Source of the DNA: Bedellia somnulentella
Taxonomy: Eukaryota > Arthropoda > Insecta > Lepidoptera > Bedelliidae
DNA length: 64,000 nucleotides
Reading direction: 5' to 3'
Assembly (NCBI GenBank): GCA_963576735.1
Contig: OY755187.1
Location: 15,438,001-15,502,000 of the forward strand
This document shows positions 11,468 through 20,939 of the stretch, in pieces. The notes beneath the pieces are model-generated. The model searched no databases. It saw only the letters and a list, made by a program, of their open reading frames with translations, and was not told the DNA's origin. A program made the position numbers and the translations under genes. The stretch's first letter is position 1, and every line of letters begins with the position of its first letter.

Positions 11468-13168
11468 TTAATTAATTCTTAATCGGGGTTGTGGTTCAAA
11501 GTCATTATCATTAGTTACTTCTTCAAGATTAATTTCTGTTTTAATTATACTTTTATTGCAAATGTTAGAAAACTTGTCCTTTTTCCAAAAATACAAAATA
11601 AAGAGAATAAGACATAAGATTATCGATAAAACACTTAAAATAGGAAAACTAACATGATTAATCAAATTATTAGTTGTATTTACATTTTTTAGATCATTTA
11701 CAATTTGATCGGTTACAAGTTTTTCATTTTTCAAATAATCTAAATTGATTGACTTTAAAGTAAAAGAAGGTAAATTTAATTTATTAAATTGCTCAAAGTT
11801 ACAACAACTATCATTAATGATGTTAAAATTAGAAGTTATTAGCGGTACATTTAATTTTGGATTAGATTTTGACATTAATTTATTATTTCGGTGATAAGCG
11901 ATACAATTCGCAGGTAAATTCAATATACCTGTACCTGAATTAATTATTTCTACAGATTGATAAGTTTCACATTCAAAAGAAATTTTGGATGGGTTTGATT
12001 GAACAAATACCCAGTTATTGTTATGCAGTCTATGCCAAATGTCTATGTCACCGTGAAGATATCTATACTGACAATATTTAGGTAATGAATACATAGCCTT
12101 TGTAACTAATTCCGTCTCACAAGACGGATTATTGGATGAAGTATAAATATCCGATATATCACACAAATATATTTCTTTAAATATTTTCTTACAATTATAA
12201 ACAGAATTTAAAAGTGCATAAGAGGACTTATCTTTACTTAAAGCTAATATCTTATCACTAGGTAAAATCGTAATAAAAGAATTAGAACTTAAATTGCCGT
12301 AAGGAGTAGGCAGAGGAATGTTGTTATACATATTATATTCTAAAATATCTACTAAGGGTATTTTAATAACGAAAACTAATCTATCATTCATATAATAGCA
12401 TACTAAATCTGCAACATTAATTAATGTATGAATATTTCTTAATTCTAAATTAACAGGTAAATCTTTATTTTTCGGTATTAATTTAAAATTATTTACAATG
12501 TCATTATATAATTGTGTTGGGGATATAATAGAAGGATGAAGAGTGTTACTTTTTACAAAAAGAATCGAATTGAGGATGTCTTCAATTTTAAATGCTAAAT
12601 TCAAAAGGTGAGATTCTAAAATATTTAAAACATGGTCAAGTTTAGTATTAAAATTATTTACATAGATTTTTGTTGAAATATTATTTACAGTTTCTTTCAA
12701 TATTTCAATGGCATAGTTCAATTTTTCTTGGTTAACATTAATGTCGATCAGAGTTTTATTTATATTAGATATAGCTGTATGAGATACTAAAATGTTTTTA
12801 GTTACAGAATCTTTTAGTATTTTATCGGTATTGTACAGTTGTTGAATAGCTTTTTCATAATTAATTGCATCATCTTCATCTAATGTTCCAAATATATGTT
12901 TAAAAATTACACCAATACCAGAAAACCAAGCAGATCTTTTAGAAATGTCTTTTGAGATAATATGAGAAATGGATTGAAAGTCACGGATGATATCTTTTTG
13001 AAGAGACTCTAAAGGTTGTAATAGGTTTTGACAATTAGTGACTTCTTGGTTTTCCCGACACTGACTACGGATATTAGTAAACGCATGATTAACATTGTTT
13101 ATAGTTCCCTTAAAAGAAGACACATCTACAGGTATCACAACATGAAACTGGTCATTTATGATTTTCAT
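11468..13168 (-). CDS. env: Env-like glycoprotein of the gypsy element
   Basis: 566 residues from the first internal Met, but the frame is open upstream to a stop at 13283-13285. The Met at 13168 is therefore probably not the true start. A probable splice acceptor (ATATTCCAG) lies at about 13261-13269, and errantivirus env is made from spliced RNA, so the signal peptide may come from an upstream exon. A basic cleavage site (SKR, about residues 74-76) is followed by a Gly- and Phe-rich segment ending FGTLDEDD, like the fusion peptide of insect errantivirus Env and baculovirus F proteins. A membrane anchor, LSVLSIILCLILFILYFW, lies near the C-terminus, with a ~40-residue tail. A role in membrane fusion is inferred from the family. 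Confidence 0.88.
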   Translation of the reverse strand: MKIINDQFHVVIPVDVSSFKGTINNVNHAFTNIRSQCRENQEVTNCQNLLQPLESLQKDIIRDFQSISHIISKDISKRSAWFSGIGVIFKHIFGTLDEDDAINYEKAIQQLYNTDKILKDSVTKNILVSHTAISNINKTLIDINVNQEKLNYAIEILKETVNNISTKIYVNNFNTKLDHVLNILESHLLNLAFKIEDILNSILFVKSNTLHPSIISPTQLYNDIVNNFKLIPKNKDLPVNLELRNIHTLINVADLVCYYMNDRLVFVIKIPLVDILEYNMYNNIPLPTPYGNLSSNSFITILPSDKILALSKDKSSYALLNSVYNCKKIFKEIYLCDISDIYTSSNNPSCETELVTKAMYSLPKYCQYRYLHGDIDIWHRLHNNNWVFVQSNPSKISFECETYQSVEIINSGTGILNLPANCIAYHRNNKLMSKSNPKLNVPLITSNFNIINDSCCNFEQFNKLNLPSFTLKSINLDYLKNEKLVTDQIVNDLKNVNTTNNLINHVSFPILSVLSIILCLILFILYFWKKDKFSNICNKSIIKTEINLEEVTNDNDFEPQPRLRIN

Positions 13169-13345
13169 CGTTCCGAAAGGGTCAAAAAGTATACCAGGAC
13201 TCTTAGTGATGTACTGAATGAAATTATTGTTACTTGCAGCAGAATCATTGAAGATTAATCTGGAATATGAATTTATTTCTAACTATGGTATAAAAATATA
13301 TGAACTATGAATTATGAACTTAAGACTAAAAAACTATATTAATAA

Positions 13346-16300
13346 CTAAGTGACGTCATGTGCTGGTTTGATTTGGTCAAAGTGGTGTTTTACATGACGA
13401 CGATTTATTAAAAGCGAAACAGTGTTATTAGGATGAACTTTAATTATCTTATAGGGACCTTTCCATAATGGGGATAAAGCTTTTCTTAATCTAACATGAT
13501 TTTTTATATATACAAATTCGCCTACTTTATATTGAACTCCGCGAGTAAATCGATCATAATAAGCTTTTGATCTTTCTTTGGAAGCATTAGTATATTCTAT
13601 AGCTTTATCACGGGATATTTTAAGACGATGGCAAAGCATCTTTATATATTCAGGATAAGTTGTACCACTACGTAGTTCAAAAACGGAATCTGGAATAAAA
13701 GGCTTGTGACCGAATATAAGTTCATATGGTGAGAATCTAGTTGTAGTATGTATTGTTGTATTGTATGTAAGCATGGCTGTATAAACATATCGAGGCCAAT
13801 TGTCTTGATGTTCGTTAGTGAATGATTTTAGGTATTCCTTCAGAGTGGAGTGACTTCGTTCTAGAGCTCCTTGCGTTTGCGGGTGATAGGGTGAAGACCA
13901 TAACTGTTTTATTTTTAAGAATGAACATGTGGTTTTGAATAATTCAGCGGTAAAATTAGTTCCTTGATCAGTAAGGATCATTTTTGGGATGCCAAAGAGA
14001 GATATAAAATGAACAAGGCATTCACTTGTTTCTTCTGCTGTTGCATTGCGTATTGGATAGGCTATAGAATATTTGGTTAAATCGTCTTGCAGAGTTAGGA
14101 TATATTTTAATTTAGCTTGCCCAGATTCGGGTAAGGGACCTACTATATCGAGAGAAATCCTTTCAAAAGGTGCGGTGGATGTGCTAGTTATTTGCATAGG
14201 GGCCCTATTAGTTTTACGGAAAGCTTTGTTAGTTTGACATAATTTGCAAGTCCTTACATAATTTTCTATATCAACACGCATACTTTTCCAATAGTAGCGT
14301 TCTTTTATCCGATCAAACATTCTGTTGTTACCTAAATGTCCGGCCATAGGGATGTCGTGATTTTCTTTTAAGATCTTTGTGATTTCGGTTGGAACTGGAT
14401 AGATAATAGTATCATGGTAAATATTTATTTTAATATTAGTATTGTTAAAAAGGAACAAGAGCATGCTATATATTTTAGTGAAGGAAATTTGATCAAATGG
14501 GTTACGGAAGTCGGATATAGATATTTCATTGACATCACCCATTAGAATAATTTCATCTCTAGTAGATTTCAGGGTTTTAAATATATCGGGGTAAGTAGAA
14601 TTGTCAAAGTAATATAATTTAGTAAACATTAAATAATAGATTTTTCCTTGTAATGAGATAGATTTAAAAGTGTACAGTTCTCTTTCTTCATTTATGATAT
14701 CAGTATTATCGTCTAATGAAGATAAAATTTGTTGTAAATAAGGGTTAGAGTCATCTAGATCGATAGACACAGGAATAAGTATATGTTTACACGAAGTTTT
14801 TAGTAGATTCTGATTGTGTTGAAATATTTGGACGTTAAAATTTTCTTTTGTATTAGATAAGCTTTTAAGATAATCAGAATATTCTTTATTGTTATTAGTA
14901 TTTGCAACTGTGGGGACATTAGGAGCAGAACTAGTAGAGGGTTGAGGATTTGATTCAACAGAAGGTTGTATAATTACTTCATTATTTGGATTAAAAGGAT
15001 TATCGGGTAATTCGATGTTATTAGGATCATCAGGACCAATATTGATTTCACTTGAATGAGGACTTGAAGGAGACAGATATGGTAGATCAGAAGTGAGATC
15101 TAAAGGGTCGGCTGGAATAATTCCTAGATCTTCAGGATTAATAAGATCTTCAGGATCAGGGCTTAGTTCTTTTGATTGTAAAGGATTCATTAAGGCAGAA
15201 TTATTGACTGGATAACGTGATAGTGCATCAGCATTGCTGTTTACTTTCCCTTTTTTATATTCAACTTCGTAATCGAACTCTTCGAGTTTAAGCCTCCACC
15301 TAACTAATTTAGATCCAGGGTCTTTGCAATTAAAGAGCCATTTAAGCGGTCTATGGTCTGTTACGATTATGAAGCGCCGCCCGTAAATATAGGGTCTAAA
15401 AACTTTGGTTCCGAATAGTATAGCTAAACACTCCTTTTCAGTCACGCTATAGTTGGACTCTGCCTTATTTAAGGTTCTAGAGGCATAGGAAATGGGACGA
15501 TCATTACCAACTGATCCTTGAGAGAGAATAGCAGAAATGGCGTAGTTGGAAGCATCACAGGTTAAAATAAATGGTTTGGTGAAATCAGGATAAGCTAGGA
15601 TAGGAGCGGAAGTAAGAGCATTTTTTAAGTTTTCAAAAGCTAACTGTTGTTCATGGTGCCAATCAAATGCAACATTCTTTTTGAGTAGATTTGTAAGAGG
15701 TTTTGCAATTTTAGAGAGATCTGGAATGAAACGGCGATAATACGAGACTAATCCTAAGAAGGACTTAACATCTTTAGGACACTTGGGAATTGGAAAAGAC
15801 TTAACTGCTTCGGTTTTCTGTGGATTAGGCTGAACACCCTTGTCTGTAATAACATGGCCTAAGTAAGAAACTTCTTTACGAAGGAACTCGCATTTATCGG
15901 GTTGGAGCTTTAGTTGGAAGTGCCTGAGTCTGTCAAAGATATTGGAAAGATTATTTATGTGAGTTTCTAAGTCATATGAGTATATTACTATGTCATCTAA
16001 ATAGACAAAACATTGAACGCCTTGTAGACCAGAGAGAGCTGAATTCATTAATCTTTGAAAGGTTGCTGGGGCGTTTTTGAGACCAAATGGCATGCGTGTA
16101 AATTCGAAATGGCCCTGAGGGACTGAAAAAGCGGTTTTCGGAGCGTCTTTATCTGCCATCTTTATTTGGTGAAAGCCTGATGCTAGATCTAATGTGCTAA
16201 AGTATTTACATTTCCCCAGTTGATCGAGGATTTCGGAAATGTTTGGAATTGGATATGAATCTCCAATGGTTAAGTCATTTAATTTGCGGTAGTCTATGAC

Positions 16301-17743
16301 TACACGCCACTTACGTTGTCCAGAGGCATCAATTTTCTTTGGGACTACCCAGATTGGGGACGACCAGGGTGAAATAGAAGGTCTAATGATACCATCCTTT
16401 AACATTTTATCTAATTGACGTTGAACTTCTTGTTTATGGATTTCTGGAAATCTATAGGTCTTGGTATTAATCGGAATAGAGGATGTTGTGGGAATCTCGT
16501 GTTGAATGGCATTAGTACAAGTCAATTTATCATTAGGAAGTTGAAAAATGTCAGAATATGTGGAACAGAGGTCATAGAGAGCATTACATTCCTCAGAATT
16601 TAGATGAGAAACACGTAGAAGATCTATTACTTCTCTGGTTCTATCAATAGCGCTTAATGATGTTTGATGAGAATAAGATGTATGAAATATTTCACAAGAA
16701 GAAGATTCTGGAAATGGAATGATATTTAGTTTTAGGTCAGAGTTAATTTGTATCGGAGATTCGGAAGTATTTAAAACAGAAATATTTATTCGGGAATTAG
16801 GTTTTACTTTAACAATGCATTTTGCAATCAATAGAGAGTTGATAGGGTTTTGATCTACGATTAATCCTTCTTTTATTTCAGGATTATCGATAGAGCATTC
16901 AATAACCATTTCTGATCGAGGGGGAATAGTATAAACTGGTTTAGTATATTGAAGAGTAATTCTATTGTTATTAATTAAAATCAGGTGTTCATTATAATCA
17001 ATTTTACACTTTAAAGTGGAAAGGAAATCGTTACCTATAATGCCGTCGTAAGGAAAATTAAGAAACGGAGAGATATGGAAGGGATGATCAAAGTATTCAG
17101 AACTAAGACTTATAACTCCTAGAGATTCTATAGGATTTTCTGATCCTAAACCACTAAAAGATATGATTTTATTTGATACATCTGGCATTTTTTCAATAGA
17201 AGTTACTTGAATGAGACTCACAGCTGCGCCACTGTCTATTAAGATTTTCAATGGTTTAGAAGCAATGTCAGCATTTATTTCTATAAAAGGTAAGTGCTTT
17301 TTAGATGGATTAGTAAAGATATTGTATGTTTCAAATGGGTTAATTTTGTTATCAAATTCAGAAATAGAAGTTTTATTGACCTTTTGAGGTGCGGATATAG
17401 TAGGTTGATTGACCTCTTCGGGTATCAAAATAGTAGAATTATCGACCTTAGTAGGTACGGAAATAGTAGATTGATTGACCTTTTCAGGTATCGAAATAGT
17501 AGAATTATCGACCTTAGTAGGTACGGAAATAGTAGGTTGATTGACCTTTTCAGGTATCGAAATAGTAGAATTATTGACCTTGGTAGGTACGGAAATAGTA
17601 GGTTGATTGACCTTTTCAGGTATCGAAATAGTAGAATGATTGACCTCAGCAGGTACGGAAATATTTTTTTTTTTACATTTTAATTTATCGAAACAATCAT
17701 GAAGCGGATATTTTGGAATTTGGGTAACCGTATCGTTTTTCAA
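13346..17743 (-). CDS. pol: Pol polyprotein: protease, reverse transcriptase, RNase H, integrase
   Basis: 1465 codons counted from a TTG at 17743; there is no ATG there, so translation must come by frameshift from gag. Residues ~27-131 are an 11-residue tandem repeat. Protease motif ILIDSGAA has its Asp at ~170. The RT carries YLDD at ~581. RNase H has LTCDAS and TDHRPLKWLF. After a Pro/Ser/Asn-rich linker the integrase begins with an HHCC zinc module (CKLCQTNK), followed by a DDE core with LDIVGPLP, TDQGTNF and QGALERSH (Glu at ~1294). A chromodomain is not seen. The order RT-RNaseH-integrase is that of Ty3/gypsy. No internal stop is present, so the enzymes may be functional. Confidence 0.94.
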   Translation of the reverse strand: MKNDTVTQIPKYPLHDCFDKLKCKKKNISVPAEVNHSTISIPEKVNQPTISVPTKVNNSTISIPEKVNQPTISVPTKVDNSTISIPEKVNQSTISVPTKVDNSTILIPEEVNQPTISAPQKVNKTSISEFDNKINPFETYNIFTNPSKKHLPFIEINADIASKPLKILIDSGAAVSLIQVTSIEKMPDVSNKIISFSGLGSENPIESLGVISLSSEYFDHPFHISPFLNFPYDGIIGNDFLSTLKCKIDYNEHLILINNNRITLQYTKPVYTIPPRSEMVIECSIDNPEIKEGLIVDQNPINSLLIAKCIVKVKPNSRINISVLNTSESPIQINSDLKLNIIPFPESSSCEIFHTSYSHQTSLSAIDRTREVIDLLRVSHLNSEECNALYDLCSTYSDIFQLPNDKLTCTNAIQHEIPTTSSIPINTKTYRFPEIHKQEVQRQLDKMLKDGIIRPSISPWSSPIWVVPKKIDASGQRKWRVVIDYRKLNDLTIGDSYPIPNISEILDQLGKCKYFSTLDLASGFHQIKMADKDAPKTAFSVPQGHFEFTRMPFGLKNAPATFQRLMNSALSGLQGVQCFVYLDDIVIYSYDLETHINNLSNIFDRLRHFQLKLQPDKCEFLRKEVSYLGHVITDKGVQPNPQKTEAVKSFPIPKCPKDVKSFLGLVSYYRRFIPDLSKIAKPLTNLLKKNVAFDWHHEQQLAFENLKNALTSAPILAYPDFTKPFILTCDASNYAISAILSQGSVGNDRPISYASRTLNKAESNYSVTEKECLAILFGTKVFRPYIYGRRFIIVTDHRPLKWLFNCKDPGSKLVRWRLKLEEFDYEVEYKKGKVNSNADALSRYPVNNSALMNPLQSKELSPDPEDLINPEDLGIIPADPLDLTSDLPYLSPSSPHSSEINIGPDDPNNIELPDNPFNPNNEVIIQPSVESNPQPSTSSAPNVPTVANTNNNKEYSDYLKSLSNTKENFNVQIFQHNQNLLKTSCKHILIPVSIDLDDSNPYLQQILSSLDDNTDIINEERELYTFKSISLQGKIYYLMFTKLYYFDNSTYPDIFKTLKSTRDEIILMGDVNEISISDFRNPFDQISFTKIYSMLLFLFNNTNIKINIYHDTIIYPVPTEITKILKENHDIPMAGHLGNNRMFDRIKERYYWKSMRVDIENYVRTCKLCQTNKAFRKTNRAPMQITSTSTAPFERISLDIVGPLPESGQAKLKYILTLQDDLTKYSIAYPIRNATAEETSECLVHFISLFGIPKMILTDQGTNFTAELFKTTCSFLKIKQLWSSPYHPQTQGALERSHSTLKEYLKSFTNEHQDNWPRYVYTAMLTYNTTIHTTTRFSPYELIFGHKPFIPDSVFELRSGTTYPEYIKMLCHRLKISRDKAIEYTNASKERSKAYYDRFTRGVQYKVGEFVYIKNHVRLRKALSPLWKGPYKIIKVHPNNTVSLLINRRHVKHHFDQIKPAHDVT
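17353..17665 (-). repeat. 33-bp in-frame tandem repeat at the start of pol
   Basis: About nine units of 11 residues alternate two types, KVNQPTISVPT and KVNNSTISIPE, giving a 66-bp two-unit period. The repeat lies between the frameshift site and the protease. Because it is also open on the + strand, an incidental antisense frame runs through it. Confidence 0.88.
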
Positions 17744-17755
17744 TACTAATTTCCC
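17730..17755 (-). promoter_or_regulatory. probable -1 ribosomal frameshift site between gag and pol
   Basis: The last gag codons are CCG GGA AAT followed by TAG (17748-17746). The heptamer G GGA AAT at 17755-17749 fits the X XXY YYZ slippery pattern in the gag frame. A -1 slip leads straight into pol. A weak 6-bp hairpin (GTATTG, loop AAAAA, CGATAC) follows at 17746-17730, closer than the usual 5-9 bases. Confidence 0.7.
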
Positions 17756-18625
17756 GGCACGATACTTGAGGGGAAATCTTCCTCGTTTAAATTTGTTTGA
17801 GGTTGATTTTCCTCTGAATGGATATGGTTAATGGGTCTATTACCCCTATTAGATGAATTTGGGAATCTACGGTTATTATACTGTCGTTTCCTACAAACGT
17901 CAATGGTGTGACCAATGTTTTTGCAGTAGCGACAAACAGGAGTTGTAGATCTGTGATCTTGATTAGGTCGTACAGCAATATTCATCCGGCGTTCTTGTTG
18001 GAATAATTGACGTTGAGGATTTGGGTTTTGATTGTAACTATTAGAAGAAGATGAATTGCGTTTTATACAGTTGAGCATTATTTTTTCTTCCGACATAGCA
18101 AAATTGATCGCTTCATTTAAAGTGTCCGGGTCACGGCACCGAACTATAGTAGATAATTGGCTCTTAAGGCCACATACAAAAGTGTGCAATGCTAGGTCTT
18201 GCATTGCTGCGACGCGACCTGCCAATTCAGTTTTTTTCTTGGTAGGAATTGAAATATTTATTTCCGTTAAAAGTTTCGATAAGCAAGATTCCACCCGAAG
18301 TGCAAACTGGTTTACCGATTCACTGTTTAACTGTCTACATTCTTGTAAATCCAAGAGCAACGCGGCGTAATGTTTCTTTTCGCCGAATTGTAATTTTAAA
18401 AAATTCCTCTAATTGAAACCAGGAGTCAAATTCTCGGATTGAGCACGCGCTTTCTGCACGTCCTTCTAATTGGCTCAATATGTATTTCAATAATATTTCT
18501 TGTTGTGAGGCTGAAGCAAGATTTATCGCGTTTCGGCAATTGTTTAGGAAAGCGGTTAGTTTTTCTCTATTGCCATCAAATTTGTTTATAAATTTAATTA
18601 AAATGTTTAGATCCATTTCGGACAT
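17746..18625 (-). pseudogene. gag: Gag of the gypsy element, one frameshift
   Basis: Two overlapping frames make up gag. The N-terminal part runs from ATG at 18625 to about 18395 and the rest from there to 17746. The break falls at a T/A homopolymer run (18394-18403), so it may be a one-base indel in the genome or in the assembly. The C-terminal part carries one CCHC zinc knuckle, CRYCKNIGHTIDVC, typical of nucleocapsid. Expected role: particle assembly and RNA packaging. The downstream frame ends exactly at the slippery site before pol. Confidence 0.85.
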
Positions 18626-19246
18626 AATTATAGTAGGACTTATAAGTTATGTAAAAATAAAATTAAAATTTTAACAGAATATGGACACTTGGTATTTAAC
18701 AGAATAGGTGCGCGACGAGAGTTAGTGTAAACAAAGATAAGGTATGAGCGGATACGATTCTAGGAATAAGATACGGTTGTAGCGATGGTCTTGGATTGCG
18801 CCTAATAAAAATAGTTATGATAAATTGTTACGAAAATAATTACGACACGTATATGAAAAGGGTAAACAGTATGATAAAATTAGAACATGAAAATCGACAC
18901 ATATAAATTAAACATTTGAAGAAAACACTGCACTCAGCTACAATAATTCTGTAAAACACATATATCAGGAACACGGCGAATGGCGATAAAGTCAGATATT
19001 TATATAAATTGATTCGTAGAACTCGGCGATTGGCGATAGAGTCAGATTTCTATATGAACTGACATATAGGAACTCGGCGATTGGCGATTACACTGGATAT
19101 TGAAATGAATTCACTTACAGGAACACGGCGATTGTAAATGCAGGAAAACGGCGATTGGCGATTGTCTTACTGGTCATTTCGCAACCAGCAGATGAGTTTC
19201 GAGTTTCTTCTAATTGGACCAGAGGCGATCCGAGGATTTTACAAAT
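18626..19246 (-). other. leader of the gypsy element with five repeated motifs
   Basis: Untranslated region between the primer-binding region and gag. On the + strand the motif GGAACACGGCGATTGGCGAT recurs with small changes at about 18968, 19019, 19069, 19120 and 19143. The first four are spaced ~50 bp and the last ~23 bp. Drosophila gypsy carries an insulator made of repeated protein-binding sites in the same place; the motif here is different, so any such role is inference. Confidence 0.7.
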
Positions 19247-19264
19247 CCCTTTGAGCTGCCACCA
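19247..19264 (-). other. primer-binding site of the gypsy element
   Basis: On the minus strand TGGTGGCAGCTCAAAGGG follows the 5' LTR after one base. It begins with TGG, complementary to a tRNA CCA end. I cannot name the tRNA by eye. Confidence 0.6.
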
Positions 19265-19265
19265 A

Positions 19266-19540
19266 TGTTATAAAGGACTTCGACGGGCTTCTTTTAAAAA
19301 ACACTTTTTGAATAGACACTACATTTAATAAATGAAATCAAATGAAATAGTAATTAACAAAATGAAATAGTAAAATGGAATTAGTAAAATGAGAAAAAAG
19401 GACTAGTGTTCTACTTGGATGTCAGATGTAAAGTGAAATAAATCCCGGCTTCTCGACAGAGAAGGCGGACTGAATTATGATTACTGAATTATTGTATATG
19501 CTGACTAAACACTTTATGCACAGATGCTCATACTATAACA
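19266..19540 (-). repeat. 5' LTR of the gypsy element
   Basis: 275 bp, near identical to 11131-11406. Right flank GTAC (19541-19544) is the target duplication. Confidence 0.93.
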
Positions 19541-19609
19541 GTACGAAGTGGCGATCGATAGTCTCTGCCTACCCCAATGGGAATTAATGGCGTGAGTATA
19601 TGTATGTAT

Positions 19610-20007
19610 TATAAAGAAACTCCAATTCTTGAACACTGACTTTATTTCCACTTGGTCATATAAAATATATTACAACTAACAATTAACTATTTGTACTATA
19701 ATTACGGGCAGTAACTTTGACTAAACGTCTTTACTTCACTCCTGCTAACGATAGAATCAATAAAAATAATGTCCCGCCTCAAAAGCCGACCTCGTCCCCA
19801 CCCATTACTTGTCAAACCGAAAACAGTCACTTCAACCGGAAGTTGAGGTGAAACACTTTACAAAACTGGTTGCTTTAAACGGAAGTTGAGGTGAAACACT
19901 TTACAAAACTGATTAACAAAAGGTACTCATACTAAAAATCAACATGAATTAATAATATATGTTTTTCAAAGAAATCATTACATTATATTTTAACAAGAAT
20001 CATTACA
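19610..20007 (-). repeat. terminal direct repeat (probable 3' LTR) of the composite element
   Basis: 398 bp. It appears identical base for base to 28094-28491. It contains an internal ~32-bp tandem duplication (CGGAAGTTGAGGTGAAACAC twice). Confidence 0.85.
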
Positions 20008-20607
20008 TTCGGCCATCCTACAGAGTGCTGCCTCCTGGCGCACGCAAAAACAAAATACAAAAGAAATCATTACATTCAATTCATCTTAGCATTAGCACAA
20101 ATAATAATTACTATATTCTTACATACATATACATCTTGTCAATTAAGTTTGAAACATTTCTGTCTATTTAAAAACAGGAAACCATTGAAACCATTTTCTT
20201 GTCATGATTGCGGATGCAACAAAAGATGTTACATAAATTTATAATAGTGACTGTCACAATCTACTCTTTCGAGTGTACGACATTAGTACATAGTTTAACT
20301 ACGTCATTTTATTGAAATTCATAGAAATGTCATCATGCAGTATTGTTAATTAATTAATAAAATTAATGTTCATAACTCTAAATGTACTATTCATAAATTG
20401 AAGTCAGTGAAAAATATACACATAAAATAAAATATAACCCTATGCCACAGAGATATCATCATCATTTTAAGTTGACTACATAAAAAAATATATATATATA
20501 ATACCTTTCAATCAATTTAAACATATCAAAACGAAAACTGAATTATAATAGAACATAAAAACATGTTAACTTTAAAACTAAATATTATTCTTCGTCATTT
20601 CATAAGT
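20008..20607. other. interior of the composite element, unassigned
   Basis: AT-rich. It includes AAATCATTACATTC copies resembling the LTR end, and a GTGCTGCCTCCTGGCGCACG patch just inside the repeat. No coding content recognised. Confidence 0.45.
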
Positions 20608-20895
20608 CCTTAACACTATAGAAACATTTTTCCATTAGCCATTCAAATATTTTTCTTTTAAATAATATTATAGGAAAATTCTTAAAGTAATCAGGTATTT
20701 TATTATAAATTCTGCACGACATATATAGTATACTTTTCCTATTTAAAGCCTGTCTCAGATCTGGCATTGCTAATTTGTCTTTAAATTTTATATTAAGTCT
20801 ATCACTCCTTGTTAGTGGCATATTCTTAAAAAGTGATTTATTACTCTTTACAAAAACACACACTTCATATATGTAAATGCAAGCTAGTGGCAGAT
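20608..20895 (-). pseudogene. C-terminal fragment of a LINE polyprotein
   Basis: The minus-strand frame has LNRKSILYMSCRIYNKIPDY and a short tail ending FEWLMEKCFYSVKDL. This layout is that of the extreme C-terminus of CR1/Jockey-type LINE proteins. Only ~90 residues remain and the upstream RT is missing. Confidence 0.6.
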
Positions 20896-20939
20896 TTTTT
20901 AATAATTTGAAAAGGCCTTAAACACCGATTCGAAAAATT

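Larger units (their letters stand above)
11131..19540 (-). mobile_element. Ty3/gypsy endogenous retrovirus-like element (errantivirus type), nearly intact
   Basis: An 8410-bp element on the minus strand: LTR, leader, gag, pol, env, LTR. It has TGTTATA...TATAACA ends, a 4-bp target duplication GTAC, a primer-binding-type sequence after the 5' LTR and a purine tract before the 3' LTR. The two LTRs differ only in one short patch, which indicates a recent insertion. The gag-pol-env order and the env type place it with insect errantiviruses such as gypsy and TED. gag has a frameshift; pol and env are open. Confidence 0.93.
9262..19609 (+). mobile_element. LINE copy split by a Ty3/gypsy insertion
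   Basis: The LINE is in two parts, 9262-11130 and 19545-19609. The second part has GCGATCGATAGTCTCTGCCT, CCCCAATGGGAATTAATGGC and the tail GTGAGTATATGTATGTAT. The parts join exactly when one copy of the duplicated GTAC (11127-11130 and 19541-19544) is removed. The tail is then interrupted by the second LTR-type element at 19610 and resumes after 28491. Confidence 0.88.

Noticed and set aside
13028..13258. 76-residue + strand frame opposite env
   Set aside because: Antisense to the env frame, which has a clear Env plan. No independent signal.
17294..17683. 129-residue + strand frame with a regular repeat
   Set aside because: It is the antisense shadow of the 33-bp repeat in pol. The minus-strand frame is part of a 1465-codon Pol with all expected domains.
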